From Lentzea xinjiangensis (GTDB taxonomy: Bacteria > Actinomycetota > Actinomycetes > Mycobacteriales > Pseudonocardiaceae), in assembly GCF_900110955.1 (NCBI RefSeq), contig NZ_FOFR01000008.1, positions 186,001 to 250,000 on the forward strand: a stretch of 64,000 nt of DNA. Reading direction: 5' to 3'. Position numbers and translations under genes: made by a program. Of the stretch, positions 35,716-44,321 are shown piece after piece. Numbering within the stretch: position 1 is the stretch's first letter; each line of letters begins with the position of its first letter. The notes below the pieces were generated by a model. That model did not search any database. It was given only the letters and a program-made list of their open reading frames with translations, and was not told the origin of the DNA.

Positions 35716-36669
35716 ATGACCGTGCTCCCGCATAGCACCGACGTTCTGCACCGGCTCAGCGACGCCGTGGACGGCTTCCTGCGCGGTGAGAAGGAGTTCA
35801 ACCTCGCCGATCCCTCGGCGCACAGGCTCGTCGGCGGCCGCTTCCGCGCCCTCGGCGAGCAGATCGGTGCCGGCGTGCACGCGGGCATGCAGGAGGAGGA
35901 CATCGCCGCCGTCGTCCAGCCCGCGCGGTCCGCGTGTGCGCGTACGCCGCTCATGCGCGACGAGGAGGAATGGGTCCGCGGTTACCCCAGCGACTTCCGG
36001 CTCGTCGAGCACGTCCTCGCGCAGGCCAACGGCGCCGCGCCGGGCACGCTCGGCTGGCACGTCGAGGCGAGCCTGCAGAGCTCGGCGATCACCCAGCAGC
36101 ACCGCAACCGGGTGACGCACCAGGCACGGCTGATCGGCGACGCCTTCACCGCGCCGCGCCAGGGACCGCGGTCGGTGCTGGTGCTCGCCTCCGGCGCCGC
36201 GCCGGAGCTGCGGCACCTCCCGCCCGGTGCCCTGCGGCCGGGCGACCGGATCGTGCTGTCCGACGTCGACCCCGACGCGCTCGACCTCGCGCAGAAGCGG
36301 CTCGGCCCGCTCAACGAGGTCACGACCGCGGTTCCGGGCAACGTGTTCCGCGCGCTCAACCCTCTCGCCGAGCTCGGGCCGTTCGACCTGGTGCTCGCCA
36401 ACGGCCTGTACGGCTATCTCAACGACCGCGCGGCCGTGCGGCTCACCGAGGCGGTGCTGACCAGGCTCTGCCGTCCCGGCGGCACGTTCTACTTCGCCAG
36501 TGTCTTGCCCAACCTGTTCCGCTGGCCGTTGGAGTACCTGCTGGGCTGGCAGGTCATCGAACGCGACGAGGCGGCCGTGCGCGCGCTGTTGCCGGGGTGC
36601 GACGTGTCGATCGTTCCCGACCCGACCGGGTTGGCGCTGCTCACGCACGTGCGGGTGCATCGGGTCTGA
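35716..36669 (+). CDS. Class I SAM-dependent methyltransferase-like protein
   Basis: The 317-residue protein has a helical N-terminal half (about 1-140) and a Rossmann methyltransferase domain. Motif I is altered to VLVLASGAAPELRHLP (about 155), motif II is IVLSDVDPDALDLAQKRLG, then PFDLVLANGLYGYL and a GGTFYFASVLPNLFRW strand. The altered motif I (usual E/DxGxGxG) means SAM binding is likely but unproven. No linked pathway genes show its substrate. Confidence 0.75.
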   Translation: MTVLPHSTDVLHRLSDAVDGFLRGEKEFNLADPSAHRLVGGRFRALGEQIGAGVHAGMQEEDIAAVVQPARSACARTPLMRDEEEWVRGYPSDFRLVEHVLAQANGAAPGTLGWHVEASLQSSAITQQHRNRVTHQARLIGDAFTAPRQGPRSVLVLASGAAPELRHLPPGALRPGDRIVLSDVDPDALDLAQKRLGPLNEVTTAVPGNVFRALNPLAELGPFDLVLANGLYGYLNDRAAVRLTEAVLTRLCRPGGTFYFASVLPNLFRWPLEYLLGWQVIERDEAAVRALLPGCDVSIVPDPTGLALLTHVRVHRV

Positions 36670-36693
36670 GCGTCGTCACGGAGGCGCGGGTGC

Positions 36694-37326
36694 TCAGCGC
36701 AGGCCGTGGGCGATCCGGGACACGAAGGCCACCAGCCGGTCCGGCGTGAACTTCCCGGGGTCGGTCAGCACGAGCCGGCCGGACATCTCGGCCAGCGCGA
36801 GCATCGCGTGGCCCAGCAGTTCCGCGTCCAGGCCGTCGAGCTCCTCCAGGCCCAATTCCTTCAGGCCCAGTTCCTTCAGGCCCAGTGCGGCCAGGTCCTC
36901 GATCTGCGCCAGGACACCCGCGCGCACCAGCTCGACCTGGGCGCGGAACTCGCGGGGCGTGCCCTCGGGCGGGAGGAGCACCAGGCGCCAGCGGTCGGGG
37001 GCCTGCACGACGGCGTTCACGAAGACGCGGACGGCGTCGGCGAAGGCGTCGTCCGGCGAGCGGGTGGCGAAGTCGGTGGGCAGGGCGGCGAGGACCTGGC
37101 CGGTGGCGCGCGCCGCCTCGCGTTCGAGCAGGGCGCCGATCAGCTCGCCGCGGTTGGCGAACAGGTCGTAGAGCACGGGCTTGGTCACCTGCGCCCGGTT
37201 GGCGACGGACTCCATGGTCACGGCGTCGAACCCCGCCGGGATCAGGGCCAGGGCGGCGTCCAGGAGCTGCTCGCGGCGCTCCTGCGGAGGCAGGCGGCGG
37301 GCGTACTTCCGGCGCGTTGTGCTCAC
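36694..37326 (-). CDS. TetR-family regulator
   Basis: The 210-residue protein has the TetR N-terminal helix-turn-helix (RREQLLDAALALIPAGFDAVTMESVANRAQVTKPVLYDLFANRGEL) and a variable ligand domain. That domain holds a run of near-identical five-residue repeats (LGLKE-LGLKE-LGLEE), coded by a 15-bp tandem repeat at about 36847-36890. It is divergent from the EphD-like gene, with a double palindromic operator between them, and is its likely repressor. Confidence 0.92.
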   Translation of the reverse strand: MSTTRRKYARRLPPQERREQLLDAALALIPAGFDAVTMESVANRAQVTKPVLYDLFANRGELIGALLEREAARATGQVLAALPTDFATRSPDDAFADAVRVFVNAVVQAPDRWRLVLLPPEGTPREFRAQVELVRAGVLAQIEDLAALGLKELGLKELGLEELDGLDAELLGHAMLALAEMSGRLVLTDPGKFTPDRLVAFVSRIAHGLR

Positions 37327-37334
37327 CGCCCCAT

Positions 37335-37381
37335 ATTGCTACGGTGGCGTAGCTTTTACAAAGCTACGCGGGCGTAGCAAT
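37335..37381. promoter_or_regulatory. Double TetR operator GCTACG-N4-CGTAGC
   Basis: Two 16-bp palindromes, GCTACGGTGGCGTAGC and GCTACGCGGGCGTAGC, sit on either side of TTTTACAAA. The whole is also a 19-bp inverted repeat with three mismatches (37335-37353 and 37363-37381). It begins nine bases upstream of the tetR start. A further perfect repeat TCCGCCGA-N4-TCGGCGGA lies at 37459-37478. Confidence 0.8.
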
Positions 37382-37521
37382 CGCCGGAGGCACGCGGTGG
37401 ACCTCGTTCCACCTCACGTGCCGGACGGACGGCGCCGCGGCGGGGTACCCCGGACGTGTCCGCCGACCGATCGGCGGATGGGCCCGGGTGGGCAGGCCGA
37501 CCGGCTCGTCGTGGAGGAACC

Positions 37522-39141
37522 GTGAAGGTGCGTTCCGGAGAAGTCGAACTCGCGGTGCGGGTGCGCGGCACGTCGGGGCCCGTCGTGGTCCTGGTCCACG
37601 GGTACCCGGACACGCAGGCCGTCTGGGACCGCGTGGCCGCGCTGCTGGAGGAGGACTTCCGCGTCGTCACCTACGACGTGCGGGGCGCCGGCGAGTCCAC
37701 CGCCCCGTCCACCGAGGACGGGTACCGGCTGGAGCACCTCGCCCGCGACCTGTTCGCGGTGATCGACGCGGTGAGCCCGGACGAGCCGGTGCACCTCGTC
37801 GGCCACGACTGGGGCTCCGTCCAGTCGTGGGAGGCCGTGACCACGCCCGGCGCGCGCATCGCGACGTTCACCTCGATCTCCGGCCCCTGCCTCGACCACA
37901 TGGGCCACTGGTCGCGCCGCGGGCTGTCGGTCGCGCACGTCCGGCAGTTCTTGCGCTCCTGGTACATCGGCGCGTTCCACCTGCCGGTGCTGCCCGCCCT
38001 GTTCTGGCGCCTGTACCTCGCGCCCCGCTGGGGAGACTTCCTGCGGCGGCTCGAAGGCGTCCGCGCCACCCCGGCCCCGACGCTCGCGTCCGACGCGGTG
38101 CGCGGGATCTCGTTGTACCGGGCGAACATCCGCCAGGTCATGCGCGCGCCGCGGCACCGCGTCGCCCCCATGCCGGTGCAGGTGGTCCAGCCGACCCGCG
38201 ACCACTACGTCCGCACCGAACCGCTCCCCCTCGAACGCTGGGTGCCGCGGCTTCGCCGCCGCAGGATCACCGCCGGCCACTGGGCCCCGCTCAGCCACCC
38301 GGCACCGCTCGCCAGGATGATCAGCGAGTTCGTCGAGGACTCCGCTCCCCCGCGCGAGCTCGCCGTGATCACCGGCGGTGGCAGCGGCATCGGCAGGGCG
38401 ACCGCGCTCGCCTTCGCCGGGGCGGGCGCCCGCGTCGTGGTGTCCGATGTGGACCTCCCCGGGGCCGAGGAGACCGCACGACTGGCCGGCGGTCACGCCT
38501 ACCAGGTGGACGTGCGCTCCGAGGAGGCGGTCCGGGCCTGGGCCCGGCAGGTCGCCGACGAGCACGGCGTGCCCGACGTCGTCGTGAACAACGCCGGCAT
38601 CGCCCACGCCGGCTCGTTCCTGTCGACGACGACGCAGCAGTGGCAACGGGTTCTGGACGTGAACCTGTGGGGCGTCGTGCACGGCTGCCGCGCGTTCGGC
38701 GAGCTGATGGTCGAACGCGGAGAGGGCGGCCACATCGTGAACCTGTCCTCGGTGGCGGCCTACCTGCCGTCGAAGATCCTCTCCGCGTACGCCACCAGCA
38801 AGGCCGCGGTGTTCATGCTCTCGGAGTGCCTGCGGGCCGAGCTGGAGCCGCACGCCATCGGCGTCACCGCGGTCTGCCCCGGCATCGTGGCCACGAACAT
38901 CACCGCCACCGCGACGTTCTCGGGTGTCAGCGCCGACGAGGAACGCCGCAAGCAGGACCGCGCCTCGCGCATCTACGCCCGGCGCGGCTTCGGCCCGGAA
39001 GGCGTGGCCGCCGAGATCGTGCGGGCGGTGCGCCGCAACCGGCCGGTGGTGCCGGTGACGGTGGAGGCCAAGGCGGCGCGGCTGGCCGGCCGGGTCGCGC
39101 CGGGGCTGCTGCGCGCGTTCGCCAGGCTGGACCCGAGCTAG
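37522..39141 (+). CDS. EphD-type fusion: alpha/beta hydrolase plus short-chain dehydrogenase
   Basis: The 539-residue protein starts at a GTG with GGAGGAA upstream. The N-terminal alpha/beta hydrolase (about 1-280) has LVHGYPDTQAVWD, the nucleophile elbow GHDWGSVQ (Asp, as in epoxide hydrolases) and a late His in ITAGHWAPLSHP. The C-terminal SDR (about 285-530) has ITGGGSGIGRATALAFAGAGARVVVSD, NNAGIAHAG, the catalytic Ser in NLSSVAAY and YATSK. The same fusion is known as EphD in mycobacteria, linked to lipid/epoxide metabolism. Expression is probably repressed by the divergent TetR. Confidence 0.9.
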   Translation: MKVRSGEVELAVRVRGTSGPVVVLVHGYPDTQAVWDRVAALLEEDFRVVTYDVRGAGESTAPSTEDGYRLEHLARDLFAVIDAVSPDEPVHLVGHDWGSVQSWEAVTTPGARIATFTSISGPCLDHMGHWSRRGLSVAHVRQFLRSWYIGAFHLPVLPALFWRLYLAPRWGDFLRRLEGVRATPAPTLASDAVRGISLYRANIRQVMRAPRHRVAPMPVQVVQPTRDHYVRTEPLPLERWVPRLRRRRITAGHWAPLSHPAPLARMISEFVEDSAPPRELAVITGGGSGIGRATALAFAGAGARVVVSDVDLPGAEETARLAGGHAYQVDVRSEEAVRAWARQVADEHGVPDVVVNNAGIAHAGSFLSTTTQQWQRVLDVNLWGVVHGCRAFGELMVERGEGGHIVNLSSVAAYLPSKILSAYATSKAAVFMLSECLRAELEPHAIGVTAVCPGIVATNITATATFSGVSADEERRKQDRASRIYARRGFGPEGVAAEIVRAVRRNRPVVPVTVEAKAARLAGRVAPGLLRAFARLDPS

Positions 39142-39180
39142 CGACGGCGACGCCTCAGCGGTCTCGATGCCGCGCGGTCG

Positions 39181-40125
39181 TCAGCTGTTCCCGGGACCGG
39201 CGGGGAACAGCGCGTGGTCGGGCGCCGGCAGCCATCGGCTCCCTGCGGCGACGGGGCGGTAGCCGGCCTGCACGTGGGCGATGAACAGCGGCAGCGACGG
39301 GTGGCGGTTCGCCTCGTGCCACAGCAGCGACCAGGGGTAGACCGGCGTGGGATCGGTGACGGAGAGCTGGACCACGTCCGGACGCACCGGGAACTGCCTC
39401 GTGTTCCCGAAGGTGATGAGGTCGTCCGAGGCCCCGATCTCGTCCATGACGTGCTCACCGCCGAACACCGGGCCGGAACTGTCGATCCGGACGCCGGACT
39501 CAGCGCCGAGGAATCGGTAGTACTCCGCCCATTCGCTGTCGCCGGTGTTGCCCGGCATCCACGCCGTCAGGCCCGCCAGCGCTGCCATCGGCACGCGCTC
39601 GCACCCGGCGAGCCGGTGCCGGCGGCCGACCAGGACGGGGATGGGCTCCAGGCAGGCGGGGATGCGCCGGATCCCCGGCGGGAGGGGCTCGGTGACGCGG
39701 CCGAAGGCGACGTCGACCGACCCTTCGGCAAGTGCCGTCCACCGGCAGACGGCGCCCCGGGACACGACCATGTCGACGTCCACGTCACCGGCGTCGTGGA
39801 AGGACCGGACCACGTCGATCGGCGCCGCGACGCGGGCTAGCACGTCGATGCGCAGGGGGCGGCGGCGCGCGCGGAACATCGCGACGGCTTGGTCGGCCAG
39901 GCTGACCAGCGCGCGGGCGTGCGGGAGGAACGCCGCGCCGTCCTCGGTGGGCCTGGCTCCGGTGCGGGACCGGCTCAGCAGGGTGACGCCCAGGTCGGCC
40001 TCCAGCCTGGCGATCCTCTTGGACACCGCCTGCTGGCTCATGCCCAGGCGGTCGGCCGCCTCGGTGAAGTGCTCGTCGTCGACCACGGCGAGGAAGGTCC
40101 GGACGGCACCGAGGTCGAGCTCCAT
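39181..40125 (-). CDS. LysR-family transcriptional regulator
   Basis: The 314-residue protein has the LysR N-terminal winged helix (MELDLGAVRTFLAVVDDEHFTEAADRLGMSQQAVSKRIARLEADLGVTLLSRS) and a periplasmic-binding-like effector domain. The ATG at 40125 has GGGAG six bases upstream. It is divergent from the phosphotransferase gene (108 bp), which it may control. The effector is unknown. Confidence 0.92.
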   Translation of the reverse strand: MELDLGAVRTFLAVVDDEHFTEAADRLGMSQQAVSKRIARLEADLGVTLLSRSRTGARPTEDGAAFLPHARALVSLADQAVAMFRARRRPLRIDVLARVAAPIDVVRSFHDAGDVDVDMVVSRGAVCRWTALAEGSVDVAFGRVTEPLPPGIRRIPACLEPIPVLVGRRHRLAGCERVPMAALAGLTAWMPGNTGDSEWAEYYRFLGAESGVRIDSSGPVFGGEHVMDEIGASDDLITFGNTRQFPVRPDVVQLSVTDPTPVYPWSLLWHEANRHPSLPLFIAHVQAGYRPVAAGSRWLPAPDHALFPAGPGNS

Positions 40126-40233
40126 CAACAACTCCCGGTTGTCTTCTGTCGGCGTGTCGGTTGTTGGACGGCGCTCGTCCGGTTCCGGTCTGATGAGCGC
40201 ACCGAGGATTGAAGACAACCACGAGGAGTGCGA

Positions 40234-40968
40234 GTGGTTCTGCACGGGATGGCGGAAGCGGAGCGGGAACCGGAGATCCCGTTGACCGGAGGCCGGATCA
40301 CGCAAGGGGTGGTCCGGGTCGGGGACACCGTGCGACGGCCGGTCGGGCCGCATTCACCGTTCGTGCACCGGTTGCTCCGGCACCTGGAGGACGTCGGCTG
40401 CGAGGCCGCACCGCGGCTGCTCGGAATCGACGCCGAGGGCCGCGAGGTCCTCAGCTTCCAGCAGGGTGCGACGCTGACCGCCTTCCGGGCCCGCGAGTGG
40501 TCACCCGCCCAGATCACCGCCGCGGCACGGCTGCTGCGCCGATTGCACGACGCGACCGCCGGCACACCGCTTGCGGGCGGTGAGGAGACGGTGTGCCACA
40601 ACGACTTCTCCCCACTCAACGTCGCGTTCGCCGATGGCCTCCCGGTGTCCGCCTTCGACTTCGACCAAGGCGCCCCCGGCCCCCGCACGCGCGACCTCGC
40701 CTACGCCGCCTGGTTGTGGCTGCTCGGCGCCGACATAGTCAGACACCTCGACCACCAGGTGGGTCTCCTGCGCACGTTCCTCGACGCCTACGGGCTGGAA
40801 CACCCGCGGCGCCAGAGCTTCGGCCGGCGCATCGTTGCCAGAGTCGAGGCAGAACGCGACTTCCACGCCCGTGCCGGGCGCGTCGCCGGTCCCGGAACCT
40901 GGCTGCACAACGAGATCATCTGGTTGGGGGACCACGCCGACGCCATCGACCGGGGCTTGGGCACCTGA
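40234..40968 (+). CDS. Aminoglycoside-phosphotransferase-fold kinase
   Basis: The protein (about 244 residues) is an APH-type small-molecule kinase: LSFQQGATLTAF (hinge region), catalytic loop VCHNDFSPLNVAF (Asp of HND near 126), and metal-binding FDFDQGAPGPRTRDLAYA. The GTG at 40234 is five bases after GAGGAG. The GTG at 40228 is too close to that site. Typical substrates are aminoglycosides, choline-like alcohols or sugars. Which applies is not shown. Divergent from the LysR gene. Confidence 0.85.
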   Translation: MVLHGMAEAEREPEIPLTGGRITQGVVRVGDTVRRPVGPHSPFVHRLLRHLEDVGCEAAPRLLGIDAEGREVLSFQQGATLTAFRAREWSPAQITAAARLLRRLHDATAGTPLAGGEETVCHNDFSPLNVAFADGLPVSAFDFDQGAPGPRTRDLAYAAWLWLLGADIVRHLDHQVGLLRTFLDAYGLEHPRRQSFGRRIVARVEAERDFHARAGRVAGPGTWLHNEIIWLGDHADAIDRGLGT

Positions 40969-41017
40969 CGGGAGACCGAGAGCGGCCTCCGGAGACAGGA
41001 GAGGCTCGCGTCCGGGC

Positions 41018-41419
41018 TCACGGCCAGGTTCGAGCCAGCCTTTCGAACGTCTCCTGGTCGCTGTGCACTGGCACCACGCAGAGCAGATGGCCGCCGGGTG
41101 CGCGCAGCGTGTGGCAGTCCAGCCAGCGGGAGACCGGTTCCGCGCCCAGCGCGGTCAGGCGGGCGACCTCGGCCGGCACGTCGTCGGTCTCGATGTCGAC
41201 GTGGTAGCGCGGCGCGTCGTCGACCGCCTGGACGTCGACGGTCAAACCGGGTACGGCGCCGTCCAGAGCCGTGAACTGCTCCTCGCCCGCCACCGGACGC
41301 GCCGGCACACCCAGTGCGGCGGACCAGAAGCTCGCGGCCGAACCGGCCTGCGCGACGGGTGTGTCGATGAAGATCCCGAAGAGCCTGCTGCGGTGCACGG
41401 CTTCGAGCCTATCCGTCAT
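41018..41419 (-). CDS. VOC-superfamily (glyoxalase-like) protein
   Basis: The 133-residue protein has one vicinal-oxygen-chelate module: FGIFIDTPVAQAGSAASFWSAALG, then YHVDIETDDVPAEVARLTALGAEPVSRW and LRAPGGHLLCVVPV. This resembles actinobacterial glyoxalase-like domain proteins. Metal ligands are not obvious, so it may bind rather than catalyse. It is convergent with the phosphotransferase gene and stands 31 bp from the TPR gene. Confidence 0.82.
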   Translation of the reverse strand: MTDRLEAVHRSRLFGIFIDTPVAQAGSAASFWSAALGVPARPVAGEEQFTALDGAVPGLTVDVQAVDDAPRYHVDIETDDVPAEVARLTALGAEPVSRWLDCHTLRAPGGHLLCVVPVHSDQETFERLARTWP

Positions 41420-41450
41420 CGACCACCCGTCAACGTCACGCGGCACGCCT

Positions 41451-41900
41451 CTAGATGTCGGCCGTCTCGCCACCGAAAGCGGCGGCCAGGCGCAGCCACG
41501 GCGCGGCCTCCTCGGCCCGTCCCTGCCGCTCCAGCGTGCGCCCGAGCAGCAGGTGCGCGTAGTGCTCGACCGGGTCGCGGTCCACGATCACGCGGAGCTG
41601 CGCCTCGGCCTTGCCGAGCTGCGCCGAGTGGTAGTAGGCGCGGGCGAGCAGCAGCCGGAGGTCCGTCTGGAACGGCACCTCGGCGGCCACCTCGGCCAGC
41701 AGCTGAGCGGCCTTGATGTAGTCCCTGCTGTCGAACAGCAGCCGGGCCCGCTCCCACTTCTCGGCCGGCGTGTCCACGTGCCCCGGGTCGAACAGGCGCA
41801 TCGCGGTCACCCAGCGGTCGGCCGCCACCTCGCCGTTGCGCTGGTAGGCGTTGAAGTCGTACCCCGTGCTGTCGTGCACCGCGAAGTCGTTGTCCCTCAT
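41451..41900 (-). CDS. Tetratricopeptide-repeat protein
   Basis: The 149-residue protein has three to four TPR-like helical hairpins (WERARLLFDSRDYIKAAQLLAEVAAEVP, LRLLLARAYYHSAQLGKAEAQLRVIVDRDP, YAHLLLGRTLERQGRAEEAAPWLRLAAAFGG). The ATG has GGAGAG just upstream. TPR proteins act as binding scaffolds. The broken ECF sigma-factor gene lies directly upstream on the same strand, so this may have been the companion protein of that sigma factor. Confidence 0.82.
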   Translation of the reverse strand: MRDNDFAVHDSTGYDFNAYQRNGEVAADRWVTAMRLFDPGHVDTPAEKWERARLLFDSRDYIKAAQLLAEVAAEVPFQTDLRLLLARAYYHSAQLGKAEAQLRVIVDRDPVEHYAHLLLGRTLERQGRAEEAAPWLRLAAAFGGETADI

Positions 41901-41944
41901 GACTCTCCTTCCGGCGCGTACAACGTCCACCGCCGCGGGTTATT

Positions 41945-42110
41945 CCGGCAGCGGGCCCGCGCGGTCTGCGACTCGTTGGCCGCGAGCCGGGTGGTGGCCG
42001 TCGCCAGGTACGCCTCGGGTTCAGCACGGCCTCCCGATCGGCGAGCCGCCAGACCTCCCGCACCAGGTCCTCGGTGTCGCGAGTCTCGCCTGCCGGCACC
42101 ATCCAGGTGG
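41945..42110 (-). pseudogene. Frameshifted ECF sigma-factor remnant (region 2)
   Basis: Reading leftward, one frame gives TEDLVREVWRLADREAVLNP and the next frame continues EAYLATATTRLAANESQTARARCR. Together they match sigma region 2 of SigJ-like ECF factors (DAEDLVQE-W...NPEAYL-TRLA-N). The join is at AACCCGAGG (near 42017), where one G is missing relative to the expected AAC-CCG-GAG. No intact N-terminus and no sigma region 4 follow, so the gene is dead. It fills the 255-bp gap between the TPR and DinB genes. Confidence 0.65.
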
Positions 42111-42155
42111 GAATCGCGAGTGCGCGAGACCGTCGCGGCACCCCAGACTGGCGCC

Positions 42156-42662
42156 ATGACCACCGAACGCCCCAGCCCCCCGTTGCAGGGCGGCGAACGC
42201 GAGACCCTGCGCGCCTACCTCGACTTCCACCGCGCCACCCTCGCGGTGAAGTGCGAGGGCCTGTCCGACGAGGACCTGCGCCGCCGCTCGATGCCGCCGT
42301 CCGCGCTGACGTTGCTGGGGCTCGTGCGGCACATGGCGGAGGTGGAGCGCACCTGGTTCCGCAAGGTGATCAACGGCGAGGACGTGCCGCTGGTGTGGTC
42401 GGCCGACGGCGACTACCAGGCGGCCTACGACGCCGGGGCCTCCACGCGCGGCGAGGCTTTCGCGGCCTGGCTGGCGGAGGTCGAGCACGCGCGCAGGATC
42501 GAGCGCGAGGCCGTTTCGCTGGACGTCACGGGCTACCAGCCGCGCTGGGCGGCGCACGTGTCGCTGCGGCTGGTCATGCACCACCTCTGCCACGAGTACG
42601 CGCGGCACAACGGCCACGCGGACTTCCTGCGCGAAGGCATCGACGGCGTCACAGGGGCGTGA
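42156..42662 (+). CDS. DinB-family protein (DUF664)
   Basis: The 168-residue four-helix protein has ERETLRAYLDFHRATLAVKCEGLSDEDLRRR, LLGLVRHMAEVERTWFRKVI (His 1) and the C-terminal MHHLCHEYARHNGHADFLRE (His pair), the likely metal site of DinB/YfiT-like proteins. Some members are mycothiol- or bacillithiol-dependent transferases. It overlaps the convergent DUF6545 gene by 14 bp. Confidence 0.87.
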   Translation: MTTERPSPPLQGGERETLRAYLDFHRATLAVKCEGLSDEDLRRRSMPPSALTLLGLVRHMAEVERTWFRKVINGEDVPLVWSADGDYQAAYDAGASTRGEAFAAWLAEVEHARRIEREAVSLDVTGYQPRWAAHVSLRLVMHHLCHEYARHNGHADFLREGIDGVTGA

Positions 42663-43806
42663 GGCTCCGCTCGGCCGCCGCCGCCACGACCGGGTCGCGC
42701 AGTGCCCGGTCCAGGGCGAGCAACGCCGCCAGCTCGTCGTCCAGATCGGACGCCGCCGACCACGCCGAGGTCTCCGCGGGGTGCAGCGCCCGCGGCGACG
42801 CGAGACCGATCCGCAGCACGCACGCGTCCAGCGCGAGCGGATCGGTGACGCCCGCCTCCTCGAGGATGCTGCCCGCACAGGCCCGCCGGTCGGGCGACAC
42901 GCGGCCGGACAGCTCGAGCTGGGCGTCGCGGATCTCCACCGTCCGCCGGTACAGCCGCAGCTCCAGCGAGCCCGCGAACCAGCGCGGCACGGCGCCCAGC
43001 ACCACCTCCGGCACGGCCCCGGTCAGCTCCGTCCACAAGGGACCGATCCGCCGGTAGCCGCGCAGCCGGCGCCCCCACCTCACCGCGTTGGCCCCGGCCT
43101 GGACCAGTCCGCCCAGGGCAAGCAGCAGCACGCCGAGCGCCATTGCCATCTCGGTGACCAGGCCGTAGGTCGCGTAGCGGGTGCCCTGCGGCACGAACCC
43201 GAACCCGTACGCGATCACGTACCAGTACCGGCAGCCCGCGTACCCGATGAACGACAGGAAACTCAGCCACAGCAGGAAGACCGCCACCCGCAACGGGCCG
43301 CGGGTCCGGCGCCGCAGCGGGTGCAGCGCCACCGCTCCGATCACCACCGCGACGGTGAGGCAGGTGATGTTCACCAGGTGGAAGACGATCGTCGCGGGGT
43401 GCGTCGGCTGCCAGTAGCCGAAGTCCGGCCGGTCCAGCCTCCTCGGGATGAGCAGGAACGCCGAGACCTCCACCGCCGCGACGACGGCCAGCACCACCCA
43501 CGTCCGCCGCACACCCCGGACCTTCGTGCCCGACACGACCAGCCCGAACCCGACCGCGGACGCGATGCCCGCGATCGTCGTCCCGCTCGCGACCAGGATG
43601 GCCAGGTCCGGCACGCCGAAGAACCGGTCGAACGCGTACCTCAGCTCCCGCACGACGAGCGTGGCGGAGGTGGCGAAGCACAGGAACGCCAGTGCGGCCG
43701 CTCTGCCCCGCAGCGAGCGGCCGGCCAGGCGCACGCGGACGAGGACGACGCCCCAGGTGACGACGAGCACCGCGAACACCGCGGCCGGAAGTTCGAGCGA
43801 GGTCAT
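42649..43806 (-). CDS. MAB_1171c/DUF6545-family membrane protein
   Basis: The 385-residue protein has seven to eight membrane helices in the first 240 residues (for example VFAVLVVTWGVVLVRV and AVGFGLVVSGTKV, with GYAGCRYWYVIAYGFGFVP later). A cytoplasmic C-terminal domain follows with a conserved ELRLYRRTVEIRDAQLEL segment. This is the actinobacterial family often found beside XRE and ImmA/IrrE genes. It starts five bases after the peptidase gene ends. Function is unknown. A signalling or transport role in the three-gene cassette is inferred. Confidence 0.85.
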   Translation of the reverse strand: MTSLELPAAVFAVLVVTWGVVLVRVRLAGRSLRGRAAALAFLCFATSATLVVRELRYAFDRFFGVPDLAILVASGTTIAGIASAVGFGLVVSGTKVRGVRRTWVVLAVVAAVEVSAFLLIPRRLDRPDFGYWQPTHPATIVFHLVNITCLTVAVVIGAVALHPLRRRTRGPLRVAVFLLWLSFLSFIGYAGCRYWYVIAYGFGFVPQGTRYATYGLVTEMAMALGVLLLALGGLVQAGANAVRWGRRLRGYRRIGPLWTELTGAVPEVVLGAVPRWFAGSLELRLYRRTVEIRDAQLELSGRVSPDRRACAGSILEEAGVTDPLALDACVLRIGLASPRALHPAETSAWSAASDLDDELAALLALDRALRDPVVAAAAERSLTPL

Positions 43807-43811
43807 GACCG

Positions 43812-44321
43812 CTACCTGTTCCCGGGAAGGCCGAACACTTCGTCGATCACGCCGAGCACCCCGTCCGGACGTGCGGGCACCGCGCTCCAGCCGGCCTGCT
43901 CGCGGATCAGCGCCGCGACCATCTCCGCCTCCTGCTCCTCGGGCGTCGAGTAGCGGGTGCGCATGAGCACGCGCCGCACCATCGCCGGGTCGAGGTCGCC
44001 GAGCAGCGCGAGGAGACCGTTGTCACCGTTGGCGAGCGTGTGGTCGCAGAGCATGTGGCCGATCTCGTGCAGGATGATGTTCTGCTGGTGCAACGCGGAA
44101 GCACCGCGGGCGTGGAAGATGTGGTCGGCCCCGGCCGTCGACACCCACAGCCCGCACGGCAGGTCCGCCGCCCCCGTGTACGGCAACGGGTGCAGGTGGA
44201 GATCACGTCCCCGGTGCGCGGACACCCGCGCGCACAGCGCCTCGACCGAGAACGGCTGGGGCACCTCGAAGCCCGCCAGCAGCTCCCGGGACCGGCGGCG
44301 CAGGCGGCGCCACCGCGTCAC
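43812..44321 (-). CDS. ImmA/IrrE-family metallopeptidase
   Basis: The 169-residue protein holds the zinc motif HEIGHMLCDH (HExxH near 85) and a following Glu in STPEEQEAEMVAALI, where the third ligand is expected. ImmA-like peptidases cut a partner XRE repressor to induce genes. The GTG start overlaps the stop of the XRE gene upstream as GTGA, so the pair is co-translated. The natural target may be that regulator. Confidence 0.88.
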   Translation of the reverse strand: MTRWRRLRRRSRELLAGFEVPQPFSVEALCARVSAHRGRDLHLHPLPYTGAADLPCGLWVSTAGADHIFHARGASALHQQNIILHEIGHMLCDHTLANGDNGLLALLGDLDPAMVRRVLMRTRYSTPEEQEAEMVAALIREQAGWSAVPARPDGVLGVIDEVFGLPGNR

